Notes under the pieces: model-generated | Told to the model about the DNA's origin: nothing | Seen by the model: only the letters and a program-made list of their open reading frames with translations | Databases searched by the model: none | Made by a program: the position numbers and the translations under genes | In this document: positions 25,860 to 34,295 of the stretch, one piece after another | Layout of the letters: the number at the start of each line of letters is the position of its first letter | Numbering within the stretch: position 1 is the stretch's first letter | Assembly: GCA_017425245.1 (NCBI GenBank) | Contig: JAFOOX010000046.1 | Coordinates: forward strand, 1-43,306 | Length of the DNA: 43,306 nucleotides | Direction of reading: 5' to 3' | Source of the DNA: Gammaproteobacteria bacterium | GTDB lineage: Bacteria; Pseudomonadota; Gammaproteobacteria; Enterobacterales; Neiellaceae

Positions 25860-28351
25860 TGCTGGCCTGGCGCCTGTTGTGGCGCAACTGGCGCAGCGGT
25901 GAGGTGCGCATTCTGGCCAGCGCCCTGCTGCTGGCGGTGGCAGTGGTCACCGCCGTGGCGGTGTTCGCCGAACGCATGGAACGCTCGCTCACCCGTGAGA
26001 GCAACAGCTATCTGGCCGCCGACCGGGTGGTGGAGGGGCGGTTGCCGATCCCGGATGAATGGTTGATTGAGCCGGAGCGCTTCTTGTTGCGGCAGGCTCA
26101 GCTGGCTGAGTTCAGCTCCATGGTCTTTGCTGGCGATGAGATGGTGCTGGCCTCGCTCAAGGCGGTCGATGAGGGCTATCCGCTGCGCGGTGAACTTGAG
26201 ATATCCACCACCCCTTTTGCTACGGGTAGCGACGTGGTCATTACCCGCGCCATTCCCGCCCGTGGTGAGGCCTGGGTCGATTCGCGCCTGTTGCCACAGC
26301 TCGGCTTGTCACTGGGTGATCAGCTGCAGGTTGGGGAGTTGACCCTGACTATCCGCCAGCTGGTGATCCGTGAACCCGACGGCAACCGTGGCTTTTCGGT
26401 GATGGGGCCGCGGGTGATGATCAATCTGGCCGATCTGCCTGCGACAGAGGTGATTCAACCCGGCAGCCGGGTTAACTATCGCTGGTTGCTGGCCGGTGAA
26501 GAGCGCGATCTTAACCGCTTTACGGAGTGGCTGGCGCCCCAGCTGGGGGCCCATTACCGCCCCTTGACCCTCAAAGAAGCCCAGCAGGGGCTGGGGGAGG
26601 CGCTTAACCGTGGTGGCAGTTTTCTGATGCTGGCGGGGATGATCGGGGTGTTGCTGGCCGGGGTGGCGATTGCCATTGCTGCCCGCCAGTTTGCCGAGCG
26701 CCATATCGATCAGGTGGCGCTGATGAAAAGTCTCGGCGTCAGCGCCAGCAAGGTGCGCTGGCTCTACAGTGCTCAGTTGCTGCTGCTGGCACTCATTGCC
26801 GCCATCGGTGGCTGCTTGCTGGGTGAGCTGTTCCAGCGCCTGATCGCCCTGACCATCGCGTCGCTGGTGCGGGTTGAACTGGTAAGTGCTGGCCCTTACG
26901 GTTATCTGGTGGGGGCGGCCACCGGGCTGCTGTGCCTGCTCTGTTTTGCCCTGCCGCCGTTGTGGCATCTGCCACGAGTGTCGCCGCTCAAGGTGTTGCG
27001 CCGTGAACTTACGGTCAAGGCCGTCGACCTGTGGGCGCGTGGCTTGTTGGGGGTGGTAGCGGTGGTCGGCCTCATCGGTCTTTACAGCCGAGATCTGAAG
27101 CTGACCTTGGCGGTGGTGGCCGGTCTGCTGGCGGTGCTGGTGGTGGGCGGCGGTTGTGCCTGGCTGCTGCTGCGCCTAGGCCGTGGTATTGGTCGTTCGG
27201 CCGGTAGCGTGTGGCGACTGGCTCTGGCAAACCTTGAGCGTCAACCTCAGCAGAGCATCACCCAGATGCTGGTGTTTGGTGCGGCTCTGATGTTGCTGAT
27301 GGTGCTCTTTACCGTGCGCACCAGCCTGATCGAGCAGTGGCGCCTCCAGTTGCCGGCGGATGCTGCCAACCATTTTTTGCTCAACATCGCCCCCCATGAG
27401 GTGGAGCCGGTCAAGGCACTGCTGGCTGAGCGCGGCATCAGCGCTAATTCCCTCTATCCGATGGTGCTGGGGCGTATCGTCGCCATTAATGGGGCACCGA
27501 TCACCGAAGAGATGCGGCCCAAATCCAACGCCCTGCGCCGCGAGCTAAACCTGAGCTGGGCGGAGCGTTTTGGCGATGACAACAAGCTGGTGAGCGGCGA
27601 CTGGTGGGATCGCTGGCAATCGCGCCAGGCGGGCAGCCACGGAGTGTCGGTGGAGCAGGAAACCGCAGCAGAACTGGGGCTGCAACTGGGCGACCGCCTG
27701 ACCTTCAGCCTCGGTGGCCTTGAGCTGGAGGCCGAAGTGGCCAGCCTGCGTACCCTCGACTGGAACTCGATGCGGCCCAATTTCTATTTTCTGTTCTCAC
27801 CCGGTGCGCTGGATGGCTTCTCACCCAACTACATGACCAGCATCCATGTGCCTGCAGGTGGCAAGCTGCTCATTAATGATCTACTGCGCAGCCATCCGAC
27901 GCTGGTGGTGATCGAGATCGATCGCATCATTGAGCGCATTCGCACCATCGTTGATCAGGTGGGTAAGGGGATCGAACTGGTGCTGTGGCTGGTGCTGGTG
28001 GGCGGAGTGCTGGTGTTGGTGGCCGCAGTTAACGCCAGCATGGCGGCACGCATGCAGGATAGCGGCATCTTGCGTGCTCTGGGCAGCGGCCGCCGGCTGA
28101 TCCTAGGCAGCATAGGTCTGGAGTTTGCCGCGCTTGGCCTGTTTGCCGGGCTGCTGGCGGTGTTCGGCGCCGAGGCGTTGTTACTCGGGCTGCAGCAGCT
28201 GGTGTTCGAACAGCAGGCTTCGCCCCATTGGTGGCTGTGGGTGGCGGGCCCTGTGGGCGGTGCCCTGTTCATTGGTATGCTGGGCCTGATTGCCTGTCGC
28301 CGGGTGGTAACGGTATCGCCCTGGGTGGTGCTGCGTGATCTCCAAGGCTAA
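25859..28351 (+). CDS. ybbP: FtsX/MacB-type ABC permease YbbP
   Basis: This 830-aa inner-membrane protein (E. coli YbbP about 804) begins [36 protein letters not shown]. It has a first periplasmic domain (about 45-245), then FtsX-type transmembrane cores near 255-450 (MLAGMIGVLLAGVAIAIAARQF, VALMKSLGVSASKVRWLYS). A second periplasmic region (about 490-690) and a final four-helix set (LVLWLVLVGGVLVLVAAVNASMA, GILRALGSGRRLI) follow. The duplicated FtsX arrangement fits YbbP. The start ATG overlaps the ybbA stop (TGATG). Confidence 0.95.
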   Translation: MLAWRLLWRNWRSGEVRILASALLLAVAVVTAVAVFAERMERSLTRESNSYLAADRVVEGRLPIPDEWLIEPERFLLRQAQLAEFSSMVFAGDEMVLASLKAVDEGYPLRGELEISTTPFATGSDVVITRAIPARGEAWVDSRLLPQLGLSLGDQLQVGELTLTIRQLVIREPDGNRGFSVMGPRVMINLADLPATEVIQPGSRVNYRWLLAGEERDLNRFTEWLAPQLGAHYRPLTLKEAQQGLGEALNRGGSFLMLAGMIGVLLAGVAIAIAARQFAERHIDQVALMKSLGVSASKVRWLYSAQLLLLALIAAIGGCLLGELFQRLIALTIASLVRVELVSAGPYGYLVGAATGLLCLLCFALPPLWHLPRVSPLKVLRRELTVKAVDLWARGLLGVVAVVGLIGLYSRDLKLTLAVVAGLLAVLVVGGGCAWLLLRLGRGIGRSAGSVWRLALANLERQPQQSITQMLVFGAALMLLMVLFTVRTSLIEQWRLQLPADAANHFLLNIAPHEVEPVKALLAERGISANSLYPMVLGRIVAINGAPITEEMRPKSNALRRELNLSWAERFGDDNKLVSGDWWDRWQSRQAGSHGVSVEQETAAELGLQLGDRLTFSLGGLELEAEVASLRTLDWNSMRPNFYFLFSPGALDGFSPNYMTSIHVPAGGKLLINDLLRSHPTLVVIEIDRIIERIRTIVDQVGKGIELVLWLVLVGGVLVLVAAVNASMAARMQDSGILRALGSGRRLILGSIGLEFAALGLFAGLLAVFGAEALLLGLQQLVFEQQASPHWWLWVAGPVGGALFIGMLGLIACRRVVTVSPWVVLRDLQG

Positions 28352-28433
28352 CCCGGTGATGTCCGCTGTCCTGCAGTTGTCATCAACTGCTGGCAGGCTT
28401 GGTGACCGCCCACGGCGGATCAAGGAGGGACGA

Positions 28434-29282
28434 ATGCACAAGCAGTTCAGGCTGCCGCTGTTGCTGGCGTTATTGGTGATGATTAGCGGCTGTTCGCTGC
28501 GTCTCACCTACGGCTTTCTCGACTGGTGGTTGCTGTGGCAGGTTGAAGACTATGTGACCCTGGACAGCGGCCAACAGCAGCAACTGGAGCAGGCGCTGCA
28601 GCAGTTTCATCAATGGCACCGCCAGCATGAGTTGCCACGTTATGCAGCGCTGGCCGAGGAGACGGCACAGATCCTGGCTGCGCCCCGGATCAGCGTTGCT
28701 CAGCTGCAGCAGATTGAAGATGAGGCGTCCACCCTGTGGCAGGCCAGCGTCGACCGCTTGCTGCCGGCAGGGATCCGCGTCTTGGCCAGCCTTAGTGATG
28801 AGCAGGTGAGTGAGCTGGCGGAGTCACTCGCGCTCGCTCGTGCCGAGTTTGCTGAAGAATATGTGGCACCGTCAGCGACAGAGAGGCTGCAGAACCGCGC
28901 AGCCCGACTGGTGGAAACGCTGGAGCCTCTGGTTGGCGAGTTGAACGACCAGCAACAGCAACAGGCTAGCGAAGCGGTGCGCCGGTTGCAGGAGAGCGCA
29001 TCACTGGCCCTCGCTCACCGCGAACAGGAACACGCCCGCTTTCTGGCCTTGCTGGCAGGGCGGCAACAGCCCGGTTTCGCCTCTGCGCTGACGGCCTTCG
29101 TACATGATTACGAGTTGCGGCGACCACAGCCGCTGCAGCAGGTCTACGACCATAACGGTGCCATTGTCCACCAGCTGGTCATTGACCTGCACGTCAACCT
29201 TACCCGTAAGCAACGTCGCCATCTTGACCGTTACCTGAGGGAACATCAGGATATTTTTCTGGAACTGGCCCGTTCTGCCTGA
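28434..29282 (+). CDS. DUF6279 family lipoprotein (copy 2)
   Basis: This 282-aa lipoprotein has a clear lipobox ISGC (MHKQFRLPLLLALLVMISGC) followed by SLRLTYGFLDWWLLWQVEDYVTLDSGQQQQLEQAL. That aligns by eye with the start of the copy at 19708 ([28 protein letters not shown]). The remainder is helical and rich in Gln and Glu, ending in LTRKQRRHLDRYLREHQDIF. AAGGAGGG lies just before ATG 28434, so the longer upstream frame is not used. It follows ybbP by 82 nt and may be its third operon member. Function is unknown. The repeated presence of the family suggests non-redundant envelope roles. Confidence 0.88.
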   Translation: MHKQFRLPLLLALLVMISGCSLRLTYGFLDWWLLWQVEDYVTLDSGQQQQLEQALQQFHQWHRQHELPRYAALAEETAQILAAPRISVAQLQQIEDEASTLWQASVDRLLPAGIRVLASLSDEQVSELAESLALARAEFAEEYVAPSATERLQNRAARLVETLEPLVGELNDQQQQQASEAVRRLQESASLALAHREQEHARFLALLAGRQQPGFASALTAFVHDYELRRPQPLQQVYDHNGAIVHQLVIDLHVNLTRKQRRHLDRYLREHQDIFLELARSA

Positions 29283-29322
29283 GCGTTAACTGTGCCCTGA
29301 GTAACGGTTATTGCCACTGTCC

Positions 29323-29682
29323 TTAGTCATGGCTGCCGGATCGTCGCTGCATGACCATGATTGCAGCGATGACCAACACGGGTAGCACCGCCAGCGCGGT
29401 AGTCACCATATCCCCCCAGCTGTGATAGCCCTGATAGCGCATCAGGGCCGCGTAGGCGAGCAGTGATCCCAGCCACAACCAGCGCAGGCGGGGTAACAAC
29501 CACCACAGCTGGACCACCAGCGCGATGGCCAGGGCGCTGTGGGTGCTGTAGTCCAGCCCCCAGCGCGGCCACAACCCCAACCACAGATCCACAAGCATCA
29601 GGCCATAGACGATGGCCGCCGCGATCAGGCCGCTTGCCAGGTTACGGGCAGCAGTTAACCATCGACGTTGGCGGAGTGCCAC
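29323..29682 (-). CDS. Small polytopic membrane protein (possible PAP2-like or VanZ-like)
   Basis: This 119-aa protein starts at GTG and has about four membrane segments: roughly 13-35, 45-63, 66-82 and 92-112. Conserved-looking polar residues near the membrane, DYSTHSALAIAL and YQGYHSWGDMVTT, recall the histidine-containing motifs of PAP2 phosphatases, but the set is incomplete. The short size also fits VanZ-like proteins. It has no strong ribosome site and overlaps a 35-codon upstream frame by 28 nt, so coupling is possible. Neither family assignment is firm. Confidence 0.6.
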   Translation of the reverse strand: MALRQRRWLTAARNLASGLIAAAIVYGLMLVDLWLGLWPRWGLDYSTHSALAIALVVQLWWLLPRLRWLWLGSLLAYAALMRYQGYHSWGDMVTTALAVLPVLVIAAIMVMQRRSGSHD

Positions 29683-29762
29683 AGGGCGGCGCCAAGCCAG
29701 ATGACAGCCAGCAGCGGCGTATAGCTGTCGGCGATCAGATCGAGTTGCTGGTAACTGAGCAC
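29655..29762 (-). CDS. Candidate 35-aa membrane microprotein
   Basis: From GTG 29762 to TAA 29655 the minus strand encodes 35 residues with one hydrophobic span (YTPLLAVIWLGAALWHSA). A purine-rich GGAGAGAGG (29768-29776) precedes the start by a suitable distance. It overlaps the next membrane protein gene by 28 nt in another frame, an arrangement typical of translational coupling. It is too short for family recognition and could be chance. Confidence 0.4.
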   Translation of the reverse strand: MLSYQQLDLIADSYTPLLAVIWLGAALWHSANVDG

Positions 29763-29831
29763 GCTGGCCTCTCTCCGGTTGCAGTGGCAGCTATGCTGCA
29801 CGCGGCCAATGGCAGTGGCAATAGTGTCAAA

Positions 29832-29848
29832 TGCACATCATTGGTGCG
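29832..29848 (+). promoter_or_regulatory. Candidate NtrC enhancer site 1
   Basis: TGCACATCATTGGTGCG contains GCAC-N7-GTGC, the dyad core of NtrC sites (TGCACC-N5-GGTGCA in enterics). Its centre, 29840, lies about 127 bp before the sigma-54 start site proposed near 29967, a normal enhancer distance. Confidence 0.65.
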
Positions 29849-29862
29849 ATGCGTCATGGTGG

Positions 29863-29879
29863 CGCACATCTTGTGTGCA
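29863..29879 (+). promoter_or_regulatory. Candidate NtrC enhancer site 2
   Basis: CGCACATCTTGTGTGCA is a second GCAC-N7-GTGC dyad. Its centre, 29871, is 31 bp from site 1, three helical turns, the face-to-face spacing seen in the glnA enhancer. It lies about 96 bp before the proposed start site. Confidence 0.65.
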
Positions 29880-29940
29880 AGATGCTGAGAGTCTTTTGCT
29901 GGCTGCCCCTAATTATCTGTTTTACATGCATCTATCGGAC

Positions 29941-29956
29941 TGGCCTGGCTTTTGCT
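29941..29956 (+). promoter_or_regulatory. Candidate sigma-54 promoter of the guanidine operon
   Basis: TGGCCTGGCTTTTGCT fits the -24/-12 consensus TGGCACG-N4-TTGCW. The invariant GG (29942-29943) and GC (29954-29955) are 12 bp apart, and TTGCT is exact. Two bases of the -24 block differ (C for A, T for C). Transcription would start near 29967 and give a leader of about 210 nt containing the guanidine-I riboswitch. Confidence 0.65.
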
Positions 29957-30033
29957 CTGGTAGAACTACGCATCGAGGAACCGCCCCGTAGTTTGTGGTC
30001 GGGTACGAGGCTTACAATTCGACAAATGGCTGA

Positions 30034-30172
30034 CTAGGGTTCCGGCTGCAAGGGTGCAGCGCTGGTCCGAGAGTTGGCGACCTCCGACAGGAGGTTACAC
30101 GGCGGGACAAAAGCCCGGGAGATGACTTGCGTTGCGGGTCCTCCATGCGTGTAACTCAAATCCTGTGGGAGG
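30034..30172 (+). ncRNA. Guanidine-I riboswitch (ykkC) with expression platform
   Basis: The aptamer core (30034-30122) has the conserved blocks in order. CTAGGGTTCCG (30034-30044) is followed by a GCTGCA/TGCAGC hairpin, then TGGTCCGAGAG (30063-30073). An ACCTCC/GGAGGT hairpin comes next, then ACACGGCGGGACAAAAGCCC and CGGGAGA. Downstream, GTGTAAC (30149-30155) can pair with GTTACAC (30094-30100) of the aptamer, and CCTCC (30140-30144) can pair with the Shine-Dalgarno GGAGG (30168-30172). These two pairings cross and would compete. The platform therefore looks translational; no terminator U-tract is seen. Guanidine-I RNAs normally turn genes on when guanidine is present, but I cannot assign the folding order by eye. 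Confidence 0.94.
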
Positions 30173-30178
30173 TTGATC

Positions 30179-31252
30179 ATGAAAGGCTGCTTCACCCGTC
30201 TGCTCGCTGCACTCACCCTCGGGGCAGCCTTGCTGACCCTCACCAGCCCGGCCGCTCTGGCCGCGGAAAAGAAAAAGTTCACCATTGCCTGGTCCATCTA
30301 TGTGGGCTGGATGCCGTGGGACTACGCCGAATCCTCCGGCATCATGAAGAAATGGGCCGAAAAATACGGTATCGAAGTCGAGATCGTGCAGATCAACGAC
30401 TATGTCGAGTCGATCAACCAGTACACCGCCGGCCAGTTCGATGGTTGCGTGATGGCCAACATGGATGCCCTGACTATTCCGGCCGCCGGTGGTGTCGACT
30501 CCACCGCCTTGATCGTCGGTGACTTCTCCAACGGCAACGACGGCGTGGTGCTTAAAGGCGCCAAGTCGCTGGCGGACATCAAGGGGCGCAAGGTCAATCT
30601 GGTGGAGCTGTCGGTCAGCCACTACCTGCTGGCGCGCGGCCTGGAGACGGTTGGCCTGTCGGAGCGCGACCTGCGTGTGGTCAACACCTCGGATGCCGAT
30701 CTGGTAGCCGCCTTTGCCACCGCCGACGTTAACGCCGTGGCCACCTGGAACCCGCTGCTGTCTGAAATGCTGGCTATGCCGGGCGCCACCAAGGTGTTCG
30801 ACTCCAGCCAGATCCCCGGTGAGATCATCGACCTGATGGTGGTTAACAGCGCCGTGCTCAAGGACAACCCGGCTTTTGGTAAAGCGCTGACCGGCGCCTG
30901 GTACGAGATCATGGCCACCATGAGCGCCGACAGCGACGCCGGCAAAGCCGCACGCACCGCCATGGCGGTGGCTTCAGGCACGGATCTGGCCGGTTTTGAA
31001 GCTCAGCTGGCGACTACCAAGATGTTCTACAAGGCGGCTGATGCGGTGGCCTTTACCAACAGCGCTGAACTCAAGGCAACCATGCAGAAGGTGGCTGAAT
31101 TTAGCTTCGCCCATGGCCTGCTGGGCGAAGGTGCGCCGGATGCCGGCTTCATCGGCATCGAGACTCCGGCCGGGGTCTATGGCAACAGTGGCAATATCAA
31201 GCTGCGCTTCAACCCCAGTTTTATGCAGCAGGCTGCGGACGGCACCCTGTAA
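30179..31252 (+). CDS. Guanidine-operon ABC transporter, periplasmic substrate-binding protein
   Basis: This 357-aa exported binding protein has a signal peptide (LLAALTLGAALLTLTSPAALA, cut before AEKKKFTIAW) and an NMT1/TauA-like two-lobe body. Examples are WSIYVGWMPWDYAESSGIMKKWA and GCVMANMDALTIPAAGGVD. It belongs to the group usually annotated as a putative urea-carboxylase-linked urea transporter. With a guanidine riboswitch in front and carboxyguanidine deiminase genes behind, guanidine or a guanidine-derived compound is the likelier ligand. The start is ATG 30179 with GGGAGG six nt upstream, not the TTG at 30173, which overlaps that site. First gene of the operon. Confidence 0.92.
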   Translation: MKGCFTRLLAALTLGAALLTLTSPAALAAEKKKFTIAWSIYVGWMPWDYAESSGIMKKWAEKYGIEVEIVQINDYVESINQYTAGQFDGCVMANMDALTIPAAGGVDSTALIVGDFSNGNDGVVLKGAKSLADIKGRKVNLVELSVSHYLLARGLETVGLSERDLRVVNTSDADLVAAFATADVNAVATWNPLLSEMLAMPGATKVFDSSQIPGEIIDLMVVNSAVLKDNPAFGKALTGAWYEIMATMSADSDAGKAARTAMAVASGTDLAGFEAQLATTKMFYKAADAVAFTNSAELKATMQKVAEFSFAHGLLGEGAPDAGFIGIETPAGVYGNSGNIKLRFNPSFMQQAADGTL

Positions 31253-31280
31253 GCCGATTGACTGCTAACCGGAGGTGGCG

Positions 31281-32108
31281 ATGCGCCGATTAATGAACCT
31301 GACGCCCGGTGCTGGTGGCCGGCTGTTGCTGGGGTTACTGCCCTTCATGCTGCTGTTGCTGGTCTATCTGGCGGCATCGGCGGATCGCCTGGCCGAAAAC
31401 CCCAACGACAAGCTGCTGCCGTCGATGGCCCAGTTTGCCGAGGCGATCCGGCGCAATGCCATTGAGCCCAACGTGCGCACCGGCGAGGTGGTGTTCTGGG
31501 TGGATACGGAGGCCAGCCTCAAGCGCCTTGGCATTGCCGTGGCTGCCTCGGCGGCCATCGCCCTGTTCATCGGTCTGGCCAACGGCTTGCTGCCGCTGGT
31601 CAGGGCCGGGCTGTCGCCGTTGATCACCGCCATCTCGCTGATCCCGCCGATGGCGATCCTGCCGGTGTTGTTTATCGTCTTCGGCCTTGGGGAGCTATCC
31701 AAAGGGGTGCTGATCGCCTTGGGCATCACCCCCTTTCTGATCCGCGATCTGCAGGCGCGGGCCCTGGAGTTGCCCGAGGAGATGCTGATCAAGGCCCAGA
31801 CCTTGGGTGCCAGTACCTGGCTGGTGGCACTGCGGGTGATGTTGCCGCAGCTGCTGCCGCGCCTGATTGATGCGGTGCGGCTGTCGCTGGGGGCCGCCTG
31901 GCTGTTTCTGATCGCCGCCGAGGCGGTGGCCGCCACCGAAGGGTTGGGTTACCGCATCTTTCTGGTACGCCGCTATTTGTCGATGGATCTGATCCTGCCC
32001 TATGTCGTCTGGATCACCCTGCTGGCGTGGCTGGTGGACTGGCTGCTGGCCCGGCTGTCACGTCTGGCCTTCCCCTGGTATCAGGCTGATAGCAAAGGAG
32101 GTCACTGA
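31281..32108 (+). CDS. Guanidine-operon ABC transporter permease
   Basis: This 275-aa inner-membrane permease is of the BPD_transp_1 / TauC-SsuC type. It has about six transmembrane helices (first at 12-32, RLLLGLLPFMLLLLVYLA) and the cytoplasmic coupling loop EEMLIKAQTLGASTWLVALRVMLPQLLPRL, which includes the EAA motif. The last segment before the loop reads VLFIVFGLGELSKGVLIALG. GGAGG (31271-31275) fixes the start at 31281. Its stop overlaps the ATPase start by 1 nt (TGATG), so the three transporter parts are coupled. Confidence 0.93.
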   Translation: MRRLMNLTPGAGGRLLLGLLPFMLLLLVYLAASADRLAENPNDKLLPSMAQFAEAIRRNAIEPNVRTGEVVFWVDTEASLKRLGIAVAASAAIALFIGLANGLLPLVRAGLSPLITAISLIPPMAILPVLFIVFGLGELSKGVLIALGITPFLIRDLQARALELPEEMLIKAQTLGASTWLVALRVMLPQLLPRLIDAVRLSLGAAWLFLIAAEAVAATEGLGYRIFLVRRYLSMDLILPYVVWITLLAWLVDWLLARLSRLAFPWYQADSKGGH

Positions 32109-32908
32109 TGAGTGCACCAGTCCCTCAACAGCCGGTGCTGCAGTTGACCAGTGTGGCCAAAAGCTACGGCGACAACCGGGTGCTGGAGCGGATCAACGCC
32201 GAGGTGGTTGCCGGAGAGTTCGTATCGGTGGTCGGTGCCTCCGGCTGTGGCAAGAGCACCTTTCTCAAGCTGCTGCTCGGTACCGAGCAGCCGAGCCGTG
32301 GCCAGATCCTGCTGGATGGTCAGCCATTGCCGCAGGAGCCAGGCCCGGAGCGCGGCATCGTCTTTCAGCGTTACTCGGTGTTGCCGCACCTCACCGTGCT
32401 CGGCAACGTGCTGGTGGGGCTGGAGATGCAGCGCGCGCCGCTGCTTGGCAAGCTCTTCGGCAAAGCGCGCGCCCAGGCGCTGGCCGAGGCGCGGGCGATG
32501 ATCAATGCCGTCGGCCTGTCGCATGTGGAGGGCCATTACCCGCGAGCCCTGTCTGGCGGCATGCAGCAGCGGCTGGCGCTGGCTCAAGCGCTGGTGGTCA
32601 AGCCGCGTTTTCTGCTTCTTGATGAACCCTTTGGCGCCCTTGACCCCGGCATTCGCGCCGATATGCACCAGCTGATGAAGCGGCTGTGGCGCGACCACGG
32701 CCTGACCGTGTTCATGATCACCCACGATCTGAAAGAGGGGTTCTCCCTCGGCACCCGCCTGTGGGTGTTTGACAAGGTGCGCCATGACCCGCAGGTGCCG
32801 ACCGCCTATGGCGCCACCATCACCTACGACATCCCCCTCAATCAGTCGAAGGCGCTGCCGCCGTCAATCGCGGCCGCCCTCAACCAACCTGCTGCGGAGT
32901 TTGCCTGA
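32108..32908 (+). CDS. Guanidine-operon ABC transporter ATP-binding protein
   Basis: This 266-aa ATPase powers the adjacent permease. Walker A is GASGCGKST, the Q-loop lies in VFQRYSVLPHLTV, the signature is LSGGMQQRLALAQAL, Walker B FLLLDEPFGALD, and the H-loop ITHDLKEGF. The family is the nitrate/sulfonate/taurine group. A C-terminal extension of about 40 residues (VPTAYGATITYDIPLNQ...) is seen in urea/guanidine-carboxylase-linked members. It is coupled to both neighbours by 1-nt overlaps. Confidence 0.95.
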   Translation: MSAPVPQQPVLQLTSVAKSYGDNRVLERINAEVVAGEFVSVVGASGCGKSTFLKLLLGTEQPSRGQILLDGQPLPQEPGPERGIVFQRYSVLPHLTVLGNVLVGLEMQRAPLLGKLFGKARAQALAEARAMINAVGLSHVEGHYPRALSGGMQQRLALAQALVVKPRFLLLDEPFGALDPGIRADMHQLMKRLWRDHGLTVFMITHDLKEGFSLGTRLWVFDKVRHDPQVPTAYGATITYDIPLNQSKALPPSIAAALNQPAAEFA

Positions 32909-33630
32909 TGTCTGATGCCAGCCTGATTTACCAGGATCTGCTGCCGGCCGGCAGCCACTGGTCGCTCCAGATGAAGCGTGGCACCAGCCTGCGCCTGATT
33001 GACCGCGATGGTGGGGTCAATGTCGGCATGCTGTTTTACAACCCCTATAACCTGCTGGAACGCTACAACGCCCCCGATACCCTCAAATGCCAGCATACCC
33101 TCAAGCTCACCGCTTGCCACTGCCTCTACTCCGACATGGGGCGGATCTTCTGCGCCATCACCCATGACAGCATGGGCTGGCATGACAGCATCTGTGGCGC
33201 CAGCACGGCGGCCCAGATCGCCGCAAATTTTGGTGAGGCCCGCTATCAGCAATACCGCAACGACCGTCATCAGAACGGCCAGCACAGCCTGCTGATCGAG
33301 GCGGCCAAGTACGGCATGGGTGAGGCGGATCTGGCCGCCAGCATCAACTTCTTCAGCAAGGTGGTGCCGGATGACGGCGGCGCCCTGAGTTACCAGCCGG
33401 ACGCCAGCAAAGCCGGAGATGTTGTCGAGCTGCGCTTTGAGATGGATACCCTGGTGCTGCTGCACACTTGCCCGCATCCGCTCCATCCGCCGGGTGACTA
33501 CCCGCGTGCGCCGCTGCTCTATCAACTGCATATGGCGGCGCCAGTGGCCGATGACGATCTGTGCAAGAACAGCCGGCCGGAGAACCGGCGAGGCTACCAC
33601 AACAACGCCCTCTACCACGTTGGCCGTTAA
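32908..33630 (+). CDS. Carboxyguanidine deiminase subunit (CgdAB pair, UAAP1-like)
   Basis: This 240-aa protein is of the family long annotated as urea-amidolyase-associated protein 1 (DUF1989). With its paralogous partner it forms the deiminase that converts carboxyguanidine to allophanate plus ammonia. Family residues are visible: [23 protein letters not shown], then a Cys/His-rich core [23 protein letters not shown] likely to bind metal, and [14 protein letters not shown]. It is translationally coupled to the ATPase gene (1-nt overlap), and its stop carries the AAGGAGG of the next gene. Assignment of A or B subunit is not attempted. Confidence 0.9.
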   Translation: MSDASLIYQDLLPAGSHWSLQMKRGTSLRLIDRDGGVNVGMLFYNPYNLLERYNAPDTLKCQHTLKLTACHCLYSDMGRIFCAITHDSMGWHDSICGASTAAQIAANFGEARYQQYRNDRHQNGQHSLLIEAAKYGMGEADLAASINFFSKVVPDDGGALSYQPDASKAGDVVELRFEMDTLVLLHTCPHPLHPPGDYPRAPLLYQLHMAAPVADDDLCKNSRPENRRGYHNNALYHVGR

Positions 33631-33640
33631 GGAGGCTGTG

Positions 33641-34282
33641 ATGATCACAAAGAGCAACCGCCAGCCGGCCACGGCCAGTTACCGCGAAGTGGTGGAGGCC
33701 GGCGATTACTGGATCCATCCGCTCAGGGCCGGGCAGGTGCTGCGCATTCTCGACCTGGAGGGTAACCAGGCGGCCGATACCCTGTTCTACAACCTGCATG
33801 AACCGGCCGAGCGCTACAGCGCCATGGACACCATCGTTGCCCAGCGCAAGGTCTATCTGGAGGCGGGCACAGTGCTGATGAGCAACCGCCAGCGGCCGCT
33901 GCTGACCATAGTCGCCGACACTTGTGGCCGCCATGACACCGTGGGCGGGGCCTGCGCCACCGAGTCCAACACCGTGCGCTATTCGCTGGCCAAAAAGAGC
34001 ATGCACGCCTGCCGCGACAGCTATCTGCTGGCCATCGCCAGCCATCCGCAGTTTGGCCTGACCAAGCGCGACATCACCCATAACATCAACTTCTTCATGA
34101 ACGTGCCGGTAACGCCCGAGGGCGGCCTGAGCTTTGCTGATGGCATTTCGGCGCCCGGTAAATATGTCGAGCTGCAGGCCCATATCGACACGCTGGTGCT
34201 GATCTCCAACTGCCCGCAGCTCAACAACCCCTGCAACGGCTACAACCCGACCCCCATCGAACTGCTGATCTGGGACGCCTGA
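33641..34282 (+). CDS. Carboxyguanidine deiminase subunit (CgdAB pair, UAAP2-like)
   Basis: This 213-aa paralogue of the preceding gene is the second deiminase subunit. It shares the same core order: [44 protein letters not shown] with Cys/His for metal binding, [16 protein letters not shown] and a C-terminal [23 protein letters not shown] (33629-33635) overlaps the upstream stop and sets ATG 33641. A distinct riboswitch-like element separates this gene from the carboxylase gene. Product and pathway are inferred from the family plus operon context. Confidence 0.9.
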   Translation: MITKSNRQPATASYREVVEAGDYWIHPLRAGQVLRILDLEGNQAADTLFYNLHEPAERYSAMDTIVAQRKVYLEAGTVLMSNRQRPLLTIVADTCGRHDTVGGACATESNTVRYSLAKKSMHACRDSYLLAIASHPQFGLTKRDITHNINFFMNVPVTPEGGLSFADGISAPGKYVELQAHIDTLVLISNCPQLNNPCNGYNPTPIELLIWDA

Positions 34283-34295
34283 GCCGCTGACGGCC

